A stretch of 64,000 bases of DNA from Bradyrhizobium sp. 170 (GCF_023101085.1 NZ_CP064703.1:8122001-8186000); one strand, 5' to 3'. Counted from the stretch's first letter, positions 1 to 13,598 are shown. The notes: generated by a model not told the origin, from the sequence alone. Numbers and translations: made by a program.

Positions 1-4141
<4,141 letters not shown>

Positions 4142-4151
4142 GGAATCGAGG

Positions 4152-4256
4152 CCTCATCCTTCGAGACGCGGCGCAACGCGCCGCCGCTCGGGATGAGGAG
4201 AAAAGACTGAACGTTCCTCATGGTGAGAAGGCGCGAGGCCGTCTCGAACCATAGGG
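4152..4256. repeat. Pair of palindromic intergenic repeats between gltB and gltD
   Basis: Two adjacent imperfect palindromes. The first has outer arms CCTCATCC (4152-4159) and GGATGAGG (4191-4198). The second has arms CCTCATGGT (4216-4224) and ACCATAGG (4248-4255). Both look like dispersed repeats I recall from Bradyrhizobium spacers; copy number cannot be counted here. The first in-frame ATG of gltD (4220) lies inside the second palindrome, which argues for a later start. Confidence 0.7.
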
Positions 4257-4285
4257 CCAAGAAGATGCAAGGGCGTCAGGTTCAA

Positions 4286-5743
4286 ATGGGCAAGATCACA
4301 GGTTTTCTCGAGATCGACCGGAATGAGCGCAAGTACTCGCCGGTCGCCGAGCGTTTGAAGCATTATCGCGAATTCGTCATTCCCCTGAGCGAGAAAGACA
4401 CTCGCGACCAGGCCGCGCGCTGCATGAATTGCGGCATTCCCTATTGCCACGGCACCGGTTCGGTGGCGCCGGGCACGCCGGGCTGCCCGGTCAACAACCA
4501 GATCCCCGATTTCAACGACCTCGTCTATCAGGACAACTGGGAAGAAGCCTCGCGCAACCTGCACTCGACCAACAATTTCCCCGAGTTCACCGGCCGCATC
4601 TGCCCGGCCCCGTGCGAAGCTTCCTGCACGCTCAACATCGACGACAACCCGGTCACCATCAAGACCATCGAATGCGCCATTGTGGACCGCGCCTGGGACA
4701 ATGGCTGGCTGAAGCCGGAGATTGCGCCCGTCAAGACCGGCAAGAAGGTCGCGATCGTCGGCTCCGGACCCGCGGGCCTTGCGGCTGCGCAACAACTCGC
4801 GCGCGCCGGCCACGACGTCCACGTCTACGAAAAATTCGCCAAGGCCGGCGGCTTGCTCCGTTACGGCATTCCCGACTTCAAGATGGAAAAGCACGTCATC
4901 GACCGCCGCGTGGCGCAGATGGAAGCCGAAGGCGTGACGTTCCATTACGGCGTCCATGTCGGCGGCACTTCCGAGGGCGCGATCGATCCGCGCGAACTGC
5001 TCAACCAGTATGACGCAGTGGCATTGACCGGCGGCGCCGAAGCCGGCCGCGACCTGCCGATCCCCGGCCGCGACCTCGACGGCATCCACTTTGCGATGGA
5101 TTTCCTGCCGCAACAAAATCGCCGCGTCTCCTCCGAGCCGCTCGGCGAGGCCGCGGACATTCTCGCCGAAGGCAAGCATGTCGTCGTGATCGGCGGCGGC
5201 GACACCGGTTCGGACTGCATCGGCACGTCTTTCCGGCAGGGCGCAAAATCCGTCACGCAGCTCGAAATCATGGCGGCGCCGCCCGAGCACGAGAACAAGG
5301 GCGTGACCTGGCCGAACTGGCCATTGAAGATGCGGACCTCGTCGAGCCAGGCCGAAGGCGCCAAGCGTGAATTCGCCGTACTGACGCAAAAGTTCTCGGG
5401 CGTCGACGGCAAGGTGCAAAAGCTGCATTGCGTGCAGGTCGACGACAAGTTCAAGCCGATCGCGGGCACCGAATTCGAAATCGAGGCGCAGCTTGTGCTG
5501 CTCGCCATGGGCTTCGTGCATCCGGTGCACGAGGGCATGCTGAAGAACCTCGGCGTCGATCTCGACCAGCGCGGCAATGTCCGCGCCAATTTGCAGGACT
5601 ACAAGACCTCGCTGCCCAACGTCTTTTCCGCCGGCGACATGCGCCGTGGCCAGTCGCTGGTGGTCTGGGCAATCCGCGAGGGACGTCTGTGCGCGCGGGC
5701 GATCGACCAGTATCTGATGGGATCGACAACGCTGCCGAGATAG
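4286..5743 (+). CDS. gltD: Glutamate synthase small subunit
   Basis: Small subunit of glutamate synthase (485 residues), which takes electrons from NADPH through FAD and iron-sulfur centres to GltB. The N-terminus has the cysteine clusters [11 protein letters not shown] and CPAPCEASC that bind 4Fe-4S centres. An FAD dinucleotide fold follows ([18 protein letters not shown]), then an NADPH fold ([15 protein letters not shown]) and the C-terminal FAD segment ([18 protein letters not shown]). The start chosen begins [12 protein letters not shown], as is usual in alphaproteobacteria, with AGG five bases upstream. ATG at 4265 is an alternative; the ATG at 4220 lies in a repeat and is unlikely. Confidence 0.95.
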   Translation: MGKITGFLEIDRNERKYSPVAERLKHYREFVIPLSEKDTRDQAARCMNCGIPYCHGTGSVAPGTPGCPVNNQIPDFNDLVYQDNWEEASRNLHSTNNFPEFTGRICPAPCEASCTLNIDDNPVTIKTIECAIVDRAWDNGWLKPEIAPVKTGKKVAIVGSGPAGLAAAQQLARAGHDVHVYEKFAKAGGLLRYGIPDFKMEKHVIDRRVAQMEAEGVTFHYGVHVGGTSEGAIDPRELLNQYDAVALTGGAEAGRDLPIPGRDLDGIHFAMDFLPQQNRRVSSEPLGEAADILAEGKHVVVIGGGDTGSDCIGTSFRQGAKSVTQLEIMAAPPEHENKGVTWPNWPLKMRTSSSQAEGAKREFAVLTQKFSGVDGKVQKLHCVQVDDKFKPIAGTEFEIEAQLVLLAMGFVHPVHEGMLKNLGVDLDQRGNVRANLQDYKTSLPNVFSAGDMRRGQSLVVWAIREGRLCARAIDQYLMGSTTLPR

Positions 5744-5770
5744 AGTCGCAACTCCAGCAATCACTCAAGC

Positions 5771-5872
5771 TGTCATCACCCGCGAAAGCGGGTGATCTAG
5801 TATTCCAGAGACGTCGGTGATATCCGGATAAGCCGCGGCGTACTGGATGCCCCGCCTGCGCGGGGCATGACG
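5771..5872. repeat. Double-hairpin intergenic repeat after gltD
   Basis: Two perfect stem-loops joined by about 50 bases: ATCACCCGC/GCGGGTGAT with a GAAA loop (5775-5796), and TGCCCCGC/GCGGGGCA (5848-5867). It resembles a common Bradyrhizobium spacer repeat. It lies between two convergent genes and may also act as a transcription barrier. Confidence 0.75.
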
Positions 5873-5899
5873 AGTTGAGCGTGGAGCGCCAGAGCAGTC

Positions 5900-7603
5900 C
5901 TAGTTCTGCAACCTCACCCCCAGCATCACCACCGTCGATGCCGTGCTATTCCCCGGCAAATTCGAATCCAGCCAGTCCCGCCGCAGCGTGCCCCTGAGCC
6001 AGACGTTGCGGTTCATCTTGTAGATGGCTTCGCCCGACAACGTGTAGATCTTGTCGCGCCTGGGATTGCCTTGATAGTCGAGATCCCCCCAGGTGAACTT
6101 GCCGATCGCGGTCAGCCAGCGGCGGAAGTCGTGGTCGACCTCAACGGTGTAGATGTGCGTCAACACGCCCGACGTACCTGGCAGCGTGGTCTCCGTGATC
6201 GTGGTGTCGGAATAGAACTTTGCCGTCGTCAGCGGCGTCGCGGTCCAGACCAGCGAGGACGAGACGAGCAGGCCTTCAAGGCGATTAAGCCTTGGATCGA
6301 TATAGTTGCGCGCGGCGTAGCCGACGCCGATTTCGCCGGTCAAGAGCCGCGAGAATTCGAAGGTGGTGCCGCCCTTGACGTAACCGCCCGCGGAATCGCG
6401 CGCAAAGCCGGCGCGGTCGAGCCTGACGTCATGCACGCGGCTGTCGCCCTGCATTTCCACGAACGGCTTCAGGCCAGGCCTCAAATCATAGCTGACGCGG
6501 CCGACGCCGCCGTACTGGCTGAAGTTGCGGTCGTCGTTGGTGGTCGAGGTGCCGTCGGTGAGTTTTGAGTTGGTGTAGTCGGTGCGGTCGACGGTGGCGC
6601 CGGCGGAAACCTGCAGCCGGTTGAAGCTCTGGTCGACGCCGACGGTGCCGCCGACCGTGGTGTAGATCGGATATCTGGCGAGGCCCGCCTGAACGTTCGG
6701 GCTGCCGGGATTGTCGGTCGAGACGAACAACCGCCCTTGCGCCAACAGCCTGGTGTCGCGGCTGACGTCGAGCCGGCCGTCGACATGGCCGATGAAGCTC
6801 GGACGATCGATATCGAGCGGCGCCGACAGCGGCGTACCGTCGGCGTTCGGCGTGAGATTGCTGGTGTAGCCGGTGAAGGAGCCGCGGAGATCGGCCACCA
6901 GCGCGTGACGTTCCCAGTCGGAGACCGCCAAAAATTCCGGCGCGATCACATAGAACGGCTTGGCTTGTTCTGCTGCGAGCCGGCCGGGATTGGTGTCGTA
7001 GCCGCCCGAGAATTCGACCGCGGATTTGATCAGGAAACTGCCGGCGTAATCACCGACCGCGCCGAACGGGTCGTCGTCGACCCTAAGACGCTTGCGCGGC
7101 GGCTGTCCCACCACTGTGCCCGCCATGGCCGGCGGGATGCGCGTCTTGTTGGCGGATTCCGAGGGCGGGATCGAGAGCCGCAGCGGCGTGTTCGACGCAA
7201 TCGGCGGCGGTGGACTGCCGGGGCCGACCGGCAGCTTCGGCTTCACCTGCCCGGGATAGTATTTCGGTTTCTTGCGCTTGCGGTTGAGCGAGTCGTAGCC
7301 GGAATCGGCTGCGCCGCTCGCCGCCGGCAGGCCGTATTTCGGGATCTGTCCGATCCGCGACGGCGCGGGCTTGTCACGCTCCTGCAGCTTCGGATTGTTG
7401 AGCGGATCGTTCGCCTCCGCCGCGGTCCGGCGCAGCGGAGAATCCGGCGACGTCACCTGGCTGGTGCGCGTTGAGCTGAACAGGTCCGGCGTGACGGTTT
7501 GCGCTCTCGCTGCGGTTCCCGCGAGAGCAATCAGCGCAAGGCACGGCAAGGCTGCGCGAAAGACGCGCGCGCGGCTGTTCCGGCCGGTTGCTGGCCTCGC
7601 CAT
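5900..7603 (-). CDS. Outer membrane beta-barrel protein, BBP2 type
   Basis: Predicted outer membrane barrel of 567 residues. The chosen start gives a positively charged n-region, a hydrophobic core and an ALAGTAARA-type cleavage site; an upstream in-frame start at 7651 would spoil the signal peptide. A proline-rich, low-complexity region of about 140 residues precedes the barrel. The barrel begins around SAVEFSGGYDTNPGR, the style of the BBP2 (OmpL-like) family, and alternates short hydrophobic strands to the end, which finishes in RLQN rather than in a terminal aromatic residue. Function and ligand are unknown. It is transcribed divergently from kdsD. Confidence 0.75.
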   Translation of the reverse strand: MARPATGRNSRARVFRAALPCLALIALAGTAARAQTVTPDLFSSTRTSQVTSPDSPLRRTAAEANDPLNNPKLQERDKPAPSRIGQIPKYGLPAASGAADSGYDSLNRKRKKPKYYPGQVKPKLPVGPGSPPPPIASNTPLRLSIPPSESANKTRIPPAMAGTVVGQPPRKRLRVDDDPFGAVGDYAGSFLIKSAVEFSGGYDTNPGRLAAEQAKPFYVIAPEFLAVSDWERHALVADLRGSFTGYTSNLTPNADGTPLSAPLDIDRPSFIGHVDGRLDVSRDTRLLAQGRLFVSTDNPGSPNVQAGLARYPIYTTVGGTVGVDQSFNRLQVSAGATVDRTDYTNSKLTDGTSTTNDDRNFSQYGGVGRVSYDLRPGLKPFVEMQGDSRVHDVRLDRAGFARDSAGGYVKGGTTFEFSRLLTGEIGVGYAARNYIDPRLNRLEGLLVSSSLVWTATPLTTAKFYSDTTITETTLPGTSGVLTHIYTVEVDHDFRRWLTAIGKFTWGDLDYQGNPRRDKIYTLSGEAIYKMNRNVWLRGTLRRDWLDSNLPGNSTASTVVMLGVRLQN

Positions 7604-7796
7604 CACGAGAAGAAATACTCCAACAAAAACAGATACTTGATTGATACGCACCGAGCGCGCGCGAGAGCACGTCGTTAATGGAGTTAAAACAATTATGGTT
7701 AATGAGCCGTTGAGAGCCGCGCCGTGCGCGTCGCTTCGCCCGACCGGTCATGCTATGGAGAGCTTCGGGGCGAAGCCCCCTCCTCCTGGAACAGAC

Positions 7797-8816
7797 ATGG
7801 CCAATCCGAACCCGCTGATGGCAAAATCATCCGGCACCGAACCCGCTGACGCTGCCGTCCAGTCGGCCCTGCGTACGCTCGATGCAGAAGGCGGCGGGAT
7901 CGCCGCGCTGTCAGCGGCGCTGCAATCCGATCTGCGGGCGCCGTTTGTCGCCGCCGTCGACCTGATCCGGAATGCCAAGGGACGGCTGATCGTCACGGGG
8001 CTCGGCAAATCAGGCCATATCGGCCGCAAGATCGCCGCGACCTTTGCTTCCACCGGCACGCCGGCGTTCTTCGTTCATGCCGCCGAAGCCAGCCATGGCG
8101 ACCTCGGCATGATCACGCCTGATGACGTCATCCTGGCGCTGTCCTGGTCCGGCGAGCAGCCGGAGATGAAGAACCTGATCAGCTATGCCGCGCGGTTCCG
8201 GATTTCCGTGATCGCGATGACGGCGGACCGGGAATCCTCGCTAGCCAAGGCGGCCGACGTCGCGGTGACGCTACCCAAGGCGCGCGAGGCCTGCCCGCAC
8301 AATCTCGCCCCCACCACCTCCTCGCTGATGATGCTGGCGCTCGGCGATGCGCTGGCGATTGCGCTCTTGGAAGGCCGCGGATTTACGTCCATCGATTTCA
8401 GCGTGCTGCATCCGGGCGGCAAACTCGGCGCGCTGCTGAAATACACCCGCGACCTCATGCATTCCGGCGACGCCGTGCCGCTGAAGCCGCTCGGCACCAA
8501 AATGTCCGACGCGCTGGTCGAGATGACGTCGAAGGGCTTTGGCTGCGTCGGCATCGTCGATGCCCGCGGACACCTCGCCGGCATCGTCACCGACGGCGAT
8601 TTGCGCCGCCACATGGACATGGGGCCCGGCCTGATGTCGGCCACCGTCGACGAGGTGATGACGAGGAATCCGAAGACGATCGACCGCGACGTGCTGGCCG
8701 GCGAGGCGCTGGAGATCCTCAACTCCTCGAAGATCACGACGCTGATCGTCACCGATGCCGACAAGCCGGTCGGCATCGTGCACCTGCACGATTTCTTGCG
8801 CGCGGGCGTGGCGTAG
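7797..8816 (+). CDS. kdsD: Arabinose-5-phosphate isomerase (KpsF/GutQ family)
   Basis: Interconverts ribulose 5-phosphate and arabinose 5-phosphate, the first step toward KDO for lipopolysaccharide. It has 339 residues, close to the family's usual 320-340. An N-terminal SIS sugar-phosphate domain carries GLGKSGHIGRKIAATFASTG and the conserved histidine segment AEASHGDLGM. Two CBS domains fill the C-terminal third (RDLMHSGDAVP onward and VDEVMTRNPKTIDRD onward). Reading upstream to 7641 is possible, but the sequence there is not family-like; ATG at 7797 with TGGA about seven bases upstream is preferred. Confidence 0.9.
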   Translation: MANPNPLMAKSSGTEPADAAVQSALRTLDAEGGGIAALSAALQSDLRAPFVAAVDLIRNAKGRLIVTGLGKSGHIGRKIAATFASTGTPAFFVHAAEASHGDLGMITPDDVILALSWSGEQPEMKNLISYAARFRISVIAMTADRESSLAKAADVAVTLPKAREACPHNLAPTTSSLMMLALGDALAIALLEGRGFTSIDFSVLHPGGKLGALLKYTRDLMHSGDAVPLKPLGTKMSDALVEMTSKGFGCVGIVDARGHLAGIVTDGDLRRHMDMGPGLMSATVDEVMTRNPKTIDRDVLAGEALEILNSSKITTLIVTDADKPVGIVHLHDFLRAGVA

Positions 8817-8820
8817 CGTT

Positions 8821-8919
8821 GGATTTGTAGGGAGGCAAAGGCGCACTTGCGCCGTGCCCACCATCACGCACTACGCTAGGAATGGTGGGCACGCTTCGCT
8901 TTGCCCACCCTACAAATCC
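8821..8919. repeat. REP-like palindrome, GTAGGGTGGGC family, intact copy
   Basis: Long imperfect palindrome bounded by GGATTTGTAGGG and CCCTACAAATCC. Between them lie an arm related to GCAAAGGCGCACTTGCGCC and a complementary arm with GGTGGGCACGCTTCGC. A second copy at 50896-50986 is interrupted by the IS110 element, so this copy shows the empty-site form of the insertion target. Confidence 0.85.
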
Positions 8920-8932
8920 TCGCAATGACGGT

Positions 8933-9493
8933 TCAGGCCGCCGGAAACCGGGCCGCCTTCTCCTCCAGCGGCAGCGCCAGCCCGTTCGCAAGATACGATA
9001 CGGTACGGTAGAATCCGCACAGCAGGATGATCTCGAATATCTGTGCCTCGTCGTATTGCGCCGACAACGCGGCGAATTCCGCATCGCTCAGGGTCGCGCG
9101 GTCGTGCAGCGCGTCGACGGCTGCGATCAGCGCCTGCTCTGCCTCCGACCAGCAGGCCTCGCTGGCGGCGCCGTGCACGGTGGCGCGGACCTGTTCATCG
9201 GTCAGTTTTGCGGCAGCCGCAAACGCCGCGACGTGCACGCCCCATTCGTACTCGCACCCTGTTCGCGTGCAGGTGCGGTCGATGACGATCTCACGCTCCC
9301 GCAAACCGAGCGGCCCGCGATCGAGCAGGCTGCCGGCGCGGAATTTTTCCCAGGCACGGGCGTTGCCCGCCATGACGCGAAACAGCATCAGTGGCGACGC
9401 GCCGCGCATGATGCGGTCGAACTGCTCGGCAATGTCAGGTGCGTAGGGCGGCTGAAGCGGCTCAATGCGCGGCGCGGTCTGGGACACGACCAA
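8933..9493 (-). CDS. Carboxymuconolactone decarboxylase (AhpD-like) family protein
   Basis: All-alpha CMD/AhpD-fold protein of 186 residues. The core LREREIVIDRTCTRTGCEYE, followed by WGVHVAAF, matches the family, but only one Cys plus a nearby Cys are seen rather than a textbook CxxC, so peroxidase-type redox activity is uncertain. It is transcribed divergently from an HxlR regulator with a twin operator between them, so it is probably that regulator's target. Family assignment is solid; substrate is unknown. Confidence 0.8.
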   Translation of the reverse strand: MVVSQTAPRIEPLQPPYAPDIAEQFDRIMRGASPLMLFRVMAGNARAWEKFRAGSLLDRGPLGLREREIVIDRTCTRTGCEYEWGVHVAAFAAAAKLTDEQVRATVHGAASEACWSEAEQALIAAVDALHDRATLSDAEFAALSAQYDEAQIFEIILLCGFYRTVSYLANGLALPLEEKAARFPAA

Positions 9494-9500
9494 CTCCTGT

Positions 9501-9539
9501 GCTACAATATATGTAGCAATACGCTACACATTCCGTAGC
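9501..9539. promoter_or_regulatory. Twin inverted-repeat operator between divergent genes
   Basis: Two 17-bp sites, each GCTAC-N7-GTAGC, at 9501-9517 and 9523-9539. Their centres are 22 bp apart, about two helical turns, and they sit 8 bases past the CMD start codon and 20 bases before the HxlR start. Dimeric winged-helix regulators bind such sites; autoregulation plus control of the CMD gene is inferred. Confidence 0.75.
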
Positions 9540-9559
9540 AAGAAGCAAGAGGGTTTTCG

Positions 9560-9901
9560 ATGGCGAAACAGGCCGACATCGCAGGGAAACGGGCAGTGCG
9601 GGGCTCCCGAACGGGCCGCCCGATCATGGCGCTGCTCGATCTATTGGGCCGACGCTGGAGCGGACGGATCATCTGGGAGCTGCGCGATGGCCCCCTGACC
9701 TCGCGGGCGCTGCGTACCGCCTGCGACGACGCCTCGCCGACGGTGGTTCACGCGCGGCTGTCAGAACTGCGAGAAGCCGGCTTCATCGAACTGGTGCAAG
9801 GCGACGGCTATCGCCTGACGGCACTCGGCCAGGAGCTGAACGAGACCTTCCTGCCGCTCCACCGTTTTGCCGAGCGGTGGAGCAAGCGAACAGCAAGCTA
9901 A
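9560..9901 (+). CDS. HxlR-family winged-helix transcriptional regulator
   Basis: DNA-binding regulator of 113 residues, the usual HxlR size. The winged helix covers residues 20-100 (ALLDLLGRRWSGRIIWELRD, SPTVVHARLSELREAGFI, GYRLTALGQEL). No Cys is present, so redox sensing of the HypR/QorR type is unlikely and a small ligand is more probable. The stop codon overlaps by 4 bp that of the convergent nfeD-like gene. Confidence 0.85.
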   Translation: MAKQADIAGKRAVRGSRTGRPIMALLDLLGRRWSGRIIWELRDGPLTSRALRTACDDASPTVVHARLSELREAGFIELVQGDGYRLTALGQELNETFLPLHRFAERWSKRTAS

Positions 9902-10344
9902 GCCGCCGCCACCGTCAGGCTTGCGCCATCGGCCTGCACGACCCTGACCCGGCTGCCGGCCGGTGCGTCGGGACCGGCCACGCGCCAGATCGTGTCGTCG
10001 ATCCGCACCGTGCCTGTTCCGTCGACGATCGGCTTCTCCAGCGTGAATTCCCGGCCGACCAGCGCTTCGGTCCGCCGGTTGAGGAACGGGTTGCTGACGC
10101 TGCGGCTTCCCGCGCTACGCGCAAAGTGCCGCCACGCCGGCACGGCGGCAACCGCGAAGATGGCAAACAACAACAGTTGCGTCTGCCAGGACGGGTTGAT
10201 CGCAAACGACAGCAATCCGACCAGCAGGGCGGCAAGCCCGAGCCAGAACAGGAAAATGCCCGGCGCCAGCAGCTCCAGCGCCATCAGGATGAAGCCGAAG
10301 ATCAGCCAGTTCCAGGTGCCCAACGTAGAGAACATTTCGGCCAT
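9898..10344 (-). CDS. NfeD-like membrane protein
   Basis: Short NfeD-family protein of 148 residues, partner of SPFH proteins. Hydrophobic segments span about residues 12-35 and 38-70, and a C-terminal OB-fold domain follows (TEALVGREFTLEKPIVDGTG). It lies 44 bp downstream of the SPFH gene on the same strand, the usual operon pair thought to organise membrane microdomains and act with membrane proteases. Confidence 0.85.
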   Translation of the reverse strand: MAEMFSTLGTWNWLIFGFILMALELLAPGIFLFWLGLAALLVGLLSFAINPSWQTQLLLFAIFAVAAVPAWRHFARSAGSRSVSNPFLNRRTEALVGREFTLEKPIVDGTGTVRIDDTIWRVAGPDAPAGSRVRVVQADGASLTVAAA

Positions 10345-10388
10345 GACACGAACCTCTAATCAAACAGTATGACCTTCCGGATCCGCCC

Positions 10389-11381
10389 CTATCGCTGCGG
10401 CGCGACCGGCGGCGGCGTGGTGTTCGGCACCGATCCCGTCCGCCGTGCGGCCGCGGCCGACGTCGCGGCTTCGCCGAAGGTTGCCTTGGCGATCTCGCCG
10501 ATGCCGGCCAGCGATCCCAAAATGCTCATCGCTTCGATCGGCAGCATGACGATCTTCTGGTTCGGCGAATCCGCGAGCTGCCCGAACGCCTTGATGTATT
10601 TGTCGGCGATGAAATAGTTCAACGCGGCGACGTCGCCCTTGGCGATGGCCTCGGAGACCATCTGGGTCGCCTTGGCCTCGGCTTCGGCGGAGCGCTCGCG
10701 CGCTTCGGCGTCGCGGAACGCAGCCTCCTTGCGGCCTTCGGCCTGCAGGATCTGGCCCTGCTTGGCGCCTTCCGCGCGCAGAATTTCCGATTGGCGCTGG
10801 CCCTCGGCCTGCAGAATGTCGGCGCGCTTGACGCGTTCGGCCTTCATCTGCCGTCCCATTGCTTCCACCAAGTCGGCCGGCGGCACGATATCCTTGATCT
10901 CGATGCGGTTGACCTTCAGCCCCCACGGCGACACCGCGGCGTCGACCACGCGCAACAGCCGCTCGTTGATCTCGTCGCGATGCGACAGCACCTGGTCGAG
11001 GTCCATCGCGCCCATCACCGAGCGGATGTTGGTCATGGTCAGCACGATGATCGCCTGATCGAGATTGGATACTTCGTAACTCGCCTTGGCGGCATCGAAC
11101 ACCTGATAGAAGGCGACGCCGTCCACCGTCACGGTGGCGTTGTCCTTGGTGATCACCTCCTGCTCGGGAATGCTGATCACCTGCTCCATCATGTTCATCT
11201 TGCGGCCGACGCGGTCGAAATAGGGAACGATGATGTTGAGCCCCGGCGCCAGCGTGCGGGTATATTTGCCGAACCGCTCGATGGTCCAGTCATAACCCTG
11301 CGGCACCGTCTTGACGCCCGCAAACAGCGTGACAATGACAAGCAGAACAAACGCGATCGCGAAAATGTCGAAGCCACTCAT
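10389..11381 (-). CDS. SPFH/Band 7 membrane protein (stomatin/QmcA-like)
   Basis: Membrane-anchored SPFH protein of 330 residues. A single N-terminal membrane helix (IFAIAFVLLVIVTLFAG) is followed by the SPFH domain (VPQGYDWTIERFGKYTRTL) and a long charged alanine/glutamate-rich coiled coil (about residues 170-250, KQGQILQAEGRKEAAFRDAE). The C-terminus is Ala/Pro rich. With the downstream NfeD gene it forms the common stomatin operon partner set. Confidence 0.9.
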   Translation of the reverse strand: MSGFDIFAIAFVLLVIVTLFAGVKTVPQGYDWTIERFGKYTRTLAPGLNIIVPYFDRVGRKMNMMEQVISIPEQEVITKDNATVTVDGVAFYQVFDAAKASYEVSNLDQAIIVLTMTNIRSVMGAMDLDQVLSHRDEINERLLRVVDAAVSPWGLKVNRIEIKDIVPPADLVEAMGRQMKAERVKRADILQAEGQRQSEILRAEGAKQGQILQAEGRKEAAFRDAEARERSAEAEAKATQMVSEAIAKGDVAALNYFIADKYIKAFGQLADSPNQKIVMLPIEAMSILGSLAGIGEIAKATFGEAATSAAAARRTGSVPNTTPPPVAPQR

Positions 11382-11554
11382 AAAATCCCTCCAAAGCCGG
11401 CAAGGTGCGCTGCCGGGCGCGGTCTCTCATTTTGTCCGCAACGCCGCGGCGCCGGTTCAGCCGGCCGCTCTCAAGTTATGGTTATATAGCTGGGGAATTG
11501 TTTGGCGGCCACCAGATGAATTCGATCCGAAAGGCCGCTTGTTCTGCAGGGTGG

Positions 11555-12592
11555 TTAAATCCAGCCTTGAAGCTCGCGCAAAACGAGCTGGCGGATGACG
11601 TCCATTCCGGGATCGCTGTCGTTGAGGCAAGGAATGGCGGAAAACTGCTCGCCGCCATTGTGCTTGAAGATCTCGGCATTCTCCTGCGCGATCTCTTCCA
11701 GCGTCTCCAGGCAATCGGCGGAGAAGCCGGGGGTCACGACGGCAATGCGTTTCACACCATCTTTCGCAAGTTTTTCGATGGTCTTGTCGGTATAGGGCTG
11801 CAACCACTGGTCGAAGCCGAAGCGTGATTGAAATGTAAGGATCAGTTTGGAGGCATCAAGCCCCAGGCGTTTGCGAAGCGCGTTCGTTGTTGCAACGCAC
11901 TGCGCCTGATAGGGATCGCCCTTGTCGACATATTTCTGCGGCATGCCGTGAAACGACGCGACGATCAGCTCGGGCTGAAACGACAACGTCGTCAGATGCG
12001 TGTTGATGGAGACGGCGAGTGCCTCGATATAGTCTGGATCGTCGTAATAAGGCGGCGTCACCCGCAGCGTCGGCTGCGCGCGCATCCCGGCCAGCACCCG
12101 AAACGCCTCGTCGCTGACGGTCGCCGAGGTCGCCGCGGAATATTGCGGATAGAGTGGCACGACGAGAATCCGGTCACAGCCTTGCGCGGTCAGCGCGTCG
12201 ATCCGCGAGCGGATCGACGGGTTGCCGTAGCGCATCGCCCAATCGACCACGACATGGTCGTGATCGGCGATGGCGTCGGCGAGCTTCTCGGCCTGCGCGC
12301 GGGTGATCGTCTTGAGCGGGGATTCGTCTCTCTCGGTGTTCCAGATCTTCTGGTAGTCGCGCGCCTTGCGGCCAGGACGCACGCGCAGAATGATGCCGTT
12401 GAGGATCAGCTTCCATACGAGGCCCTGATCCTCGATCACGCGCGGGTCGGACAGAAACTCCTTGAGATAAACCCGCACGCCCCGGGCGTCGGCGGTGTCA
12501 GGCGTGCCGAGATTGACCAGCAGCACGCCGACACGCTGCGGCTGGGCGGCCGATACCGGCTTGGGATTTCCAATGGGGGCTGCCGCGGTCAT
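11555..12592 (-). CDS. hemH: Ferrochelatase
   Basis: Inserts ferrous iron into protoporphyrin IX, the last step of heme synthesis. The 345-residue product has the N-terminal VGVLLVNLGTPD motif, the catalytic His segment VASFHGMPQKYVDKGDPY and the conserved acidic segment ADCLETLEEI. The frame extends upstream to 12685, but MTAAAPIGNP at 12592 gives a family-like length. No Irr-type (ICE) box was recognised upstream. Confidence 0.93.
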   Translation of the reverse strand: MTAAAPIGNPKPVSAAQPQRVGVLLVNLGTPDTADARGVRVYLKEFLSDPRVIEDQGLVWKLILNGIILRVRPGRKARDYQKIWNTERDESPLKTITRAQAEKLADAIADHDHVVVDWAMRYGNPSIRSRIDALTAQGCDRILVVPLYPQYSAATSATVSDEAFRVLAGMRAQPTLRVTPPYYDDPDYIEALAVSINTHLTTLSFQPELIVASFHGMPQKYVDKGDPYQAQCVATTNALRKRLGLDASKLILTFQSRFGFDQWLQPYTDKTIEKLAKDGVKRIAVVTPGFSADCLETLEEIAQENAEIFKHNGGEQFSAIPCLNDSDPGMDVIRQLVLRELQGWI

Positions 12593-12683
12593 GATTTCGA
12601 TGGCTTCGCGCGTTGCACTATCCTTGTCAAGATAATGGCCGGTTCGATACGCTTTGCCCATTGCCCCGGGGGCGGGAGGAACC

Positions 12684-13082
12684 ATGACGATCGCCGAATG
12701 GTGCGTTTTCGGAACGCTGATGCTCTATTTGCTGACGATCGCCTCGGTCAAATGGGCCGGGCATCGTCATTTCGACAATGCCAGGCCGCGCGATCCCGCG
12801 TTCTACGAGGACGCGATCCGTGCCCGCGCGCTCGGCGCCCACCAGAACGGCATCGAGGCGTTTCCGTTCTTTGCGGTCGCCGTGCTGCTGGCGGAATTCC
12901 GTCTCGGGCCGCAGCACCTGATCGACGAACTCGCGGTTCTCTTCCTGATCGTGCGGATCGCCTATGTCTTCACCTATCTCGGAAATCGCCCGACGCTGCG
13001 CTCGATTCTCTGGAGCATTGGCTTCGCGATCAACATCGCGATTTTCTTTCTGCCGGCGATCAGAGGGTATTTGCCGGCGTAA
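12684..13082 (+). CDS. MAPEG family membrane protein
   Basis: Four-helix membrane protein of 132 residues of the MAPEG superfamily (eicosanoid/glutathione metabolism in eukaryotes, mostly undefined in bacteria). The family segment ARALGAHQNGIEAFPFFA is present, followed by RIAYVFTYLGNRPTLRS and a final hydrophobic helix. The start is set by a strong GGGAGGA just upstream of ATG. It runs divergently from hemH. Confidence 0.85.
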   Translation: MTIAEWCVFGTLMLYLLTIASVKWAGHRHFDNARPRDPAFYEDAIRARALGAHQNGIEAFPFFAVAVLLAEFRLGPQHLIDELAVLFLIVRIAYVFTYLGNRPTLRSILWSIGFAINIAIFFLPAIRGYLPA

Positions 13083-13181
13083 GGTCGTCATATGATGGCG
13101 CGGGCCTAGCTCTCCGGAGGACCTTGAATTCCCGGTTCCCCGGCGATATCTAGGGAATACCTGTGCTACAATAGAGCCATC

Positions 13182-13598
13182 ATGCTGAAGCAACTGATCA
13201 TGCGAATTCTGGGAGCGGCGATCGTCCTGATCGTGCTTTCGTTCGCGCCGTCTGTTGCCAAGGCCCATATCGGCCATCAGCACCAGGCATCAGTTCATGG
13301 CGGCCAGAGCCAGGTCGCATCTCAAGCCGTTCTTCATGAATCCGCACGGTCGGCCAGGTCTGCATCGTTGCAGCAGCCTCAATGGAAGCAGGACAAGATG
13401 CCGCCGGCTTCGGACCGGAATTGTACCGGCGACTGCTGCTTGTCCGCATGTGCCGCCTGCTGCGCGGCCGGGTTGCCGAGCGCCGTGGAGTTCGTCCCGT
13501 TTCCCCGGTCGATAACGCGTGTTGCGTTCGTGCCGTCACAGGTATGGCCGGACCGCGAGCCTGAGTCGCTCAGGCGGCCTCCCAAACACTTCGTCTGA
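13182..13598 (+). CDS. Small secreted His/Cys-rich protein heading the RND metal-efflux operon
   Basis: Product of up to 138 residues with a signal peptide (cleavage near PSVAKAH), a His-rich stretch (HIGHQHQASVH) and a Cys cluster (CTGDCCLSACAACC). Not a named family I recognise. Its position 80 bp before the adaptor and the metal-ligand-rich sequence suggest a periplasmic metal-binding role. ATG at 13200 is an alternative start; a possible -10 (TACAAT, 13167-13172) lies so close that the mRNA would have almost no leader. Confidence 0.65.
   Translation: MLKQLIMRILGAAIVLIVLSFAPSVAKAHIGHQHQASVHGGQSQVASQAVLHESARSARSASLQQPQWKQDKMPPASDRNCTGDCCLSACAACCAAGLPSAVEFVPFPRSITRVAFVPSQVWPDREPESLRRPPKHFV

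Noticed and set aside
4154..5764. 536-codon open frame antisense to gltD
   Set aside because: Shadow of gltD running into a repeat; no protein-like features.
12593..12683. Irr/ICE or Fur-type iron box in front of hemH
   Set aside because: No inverted repeat resembling those sites was found in the short divergent spacer.
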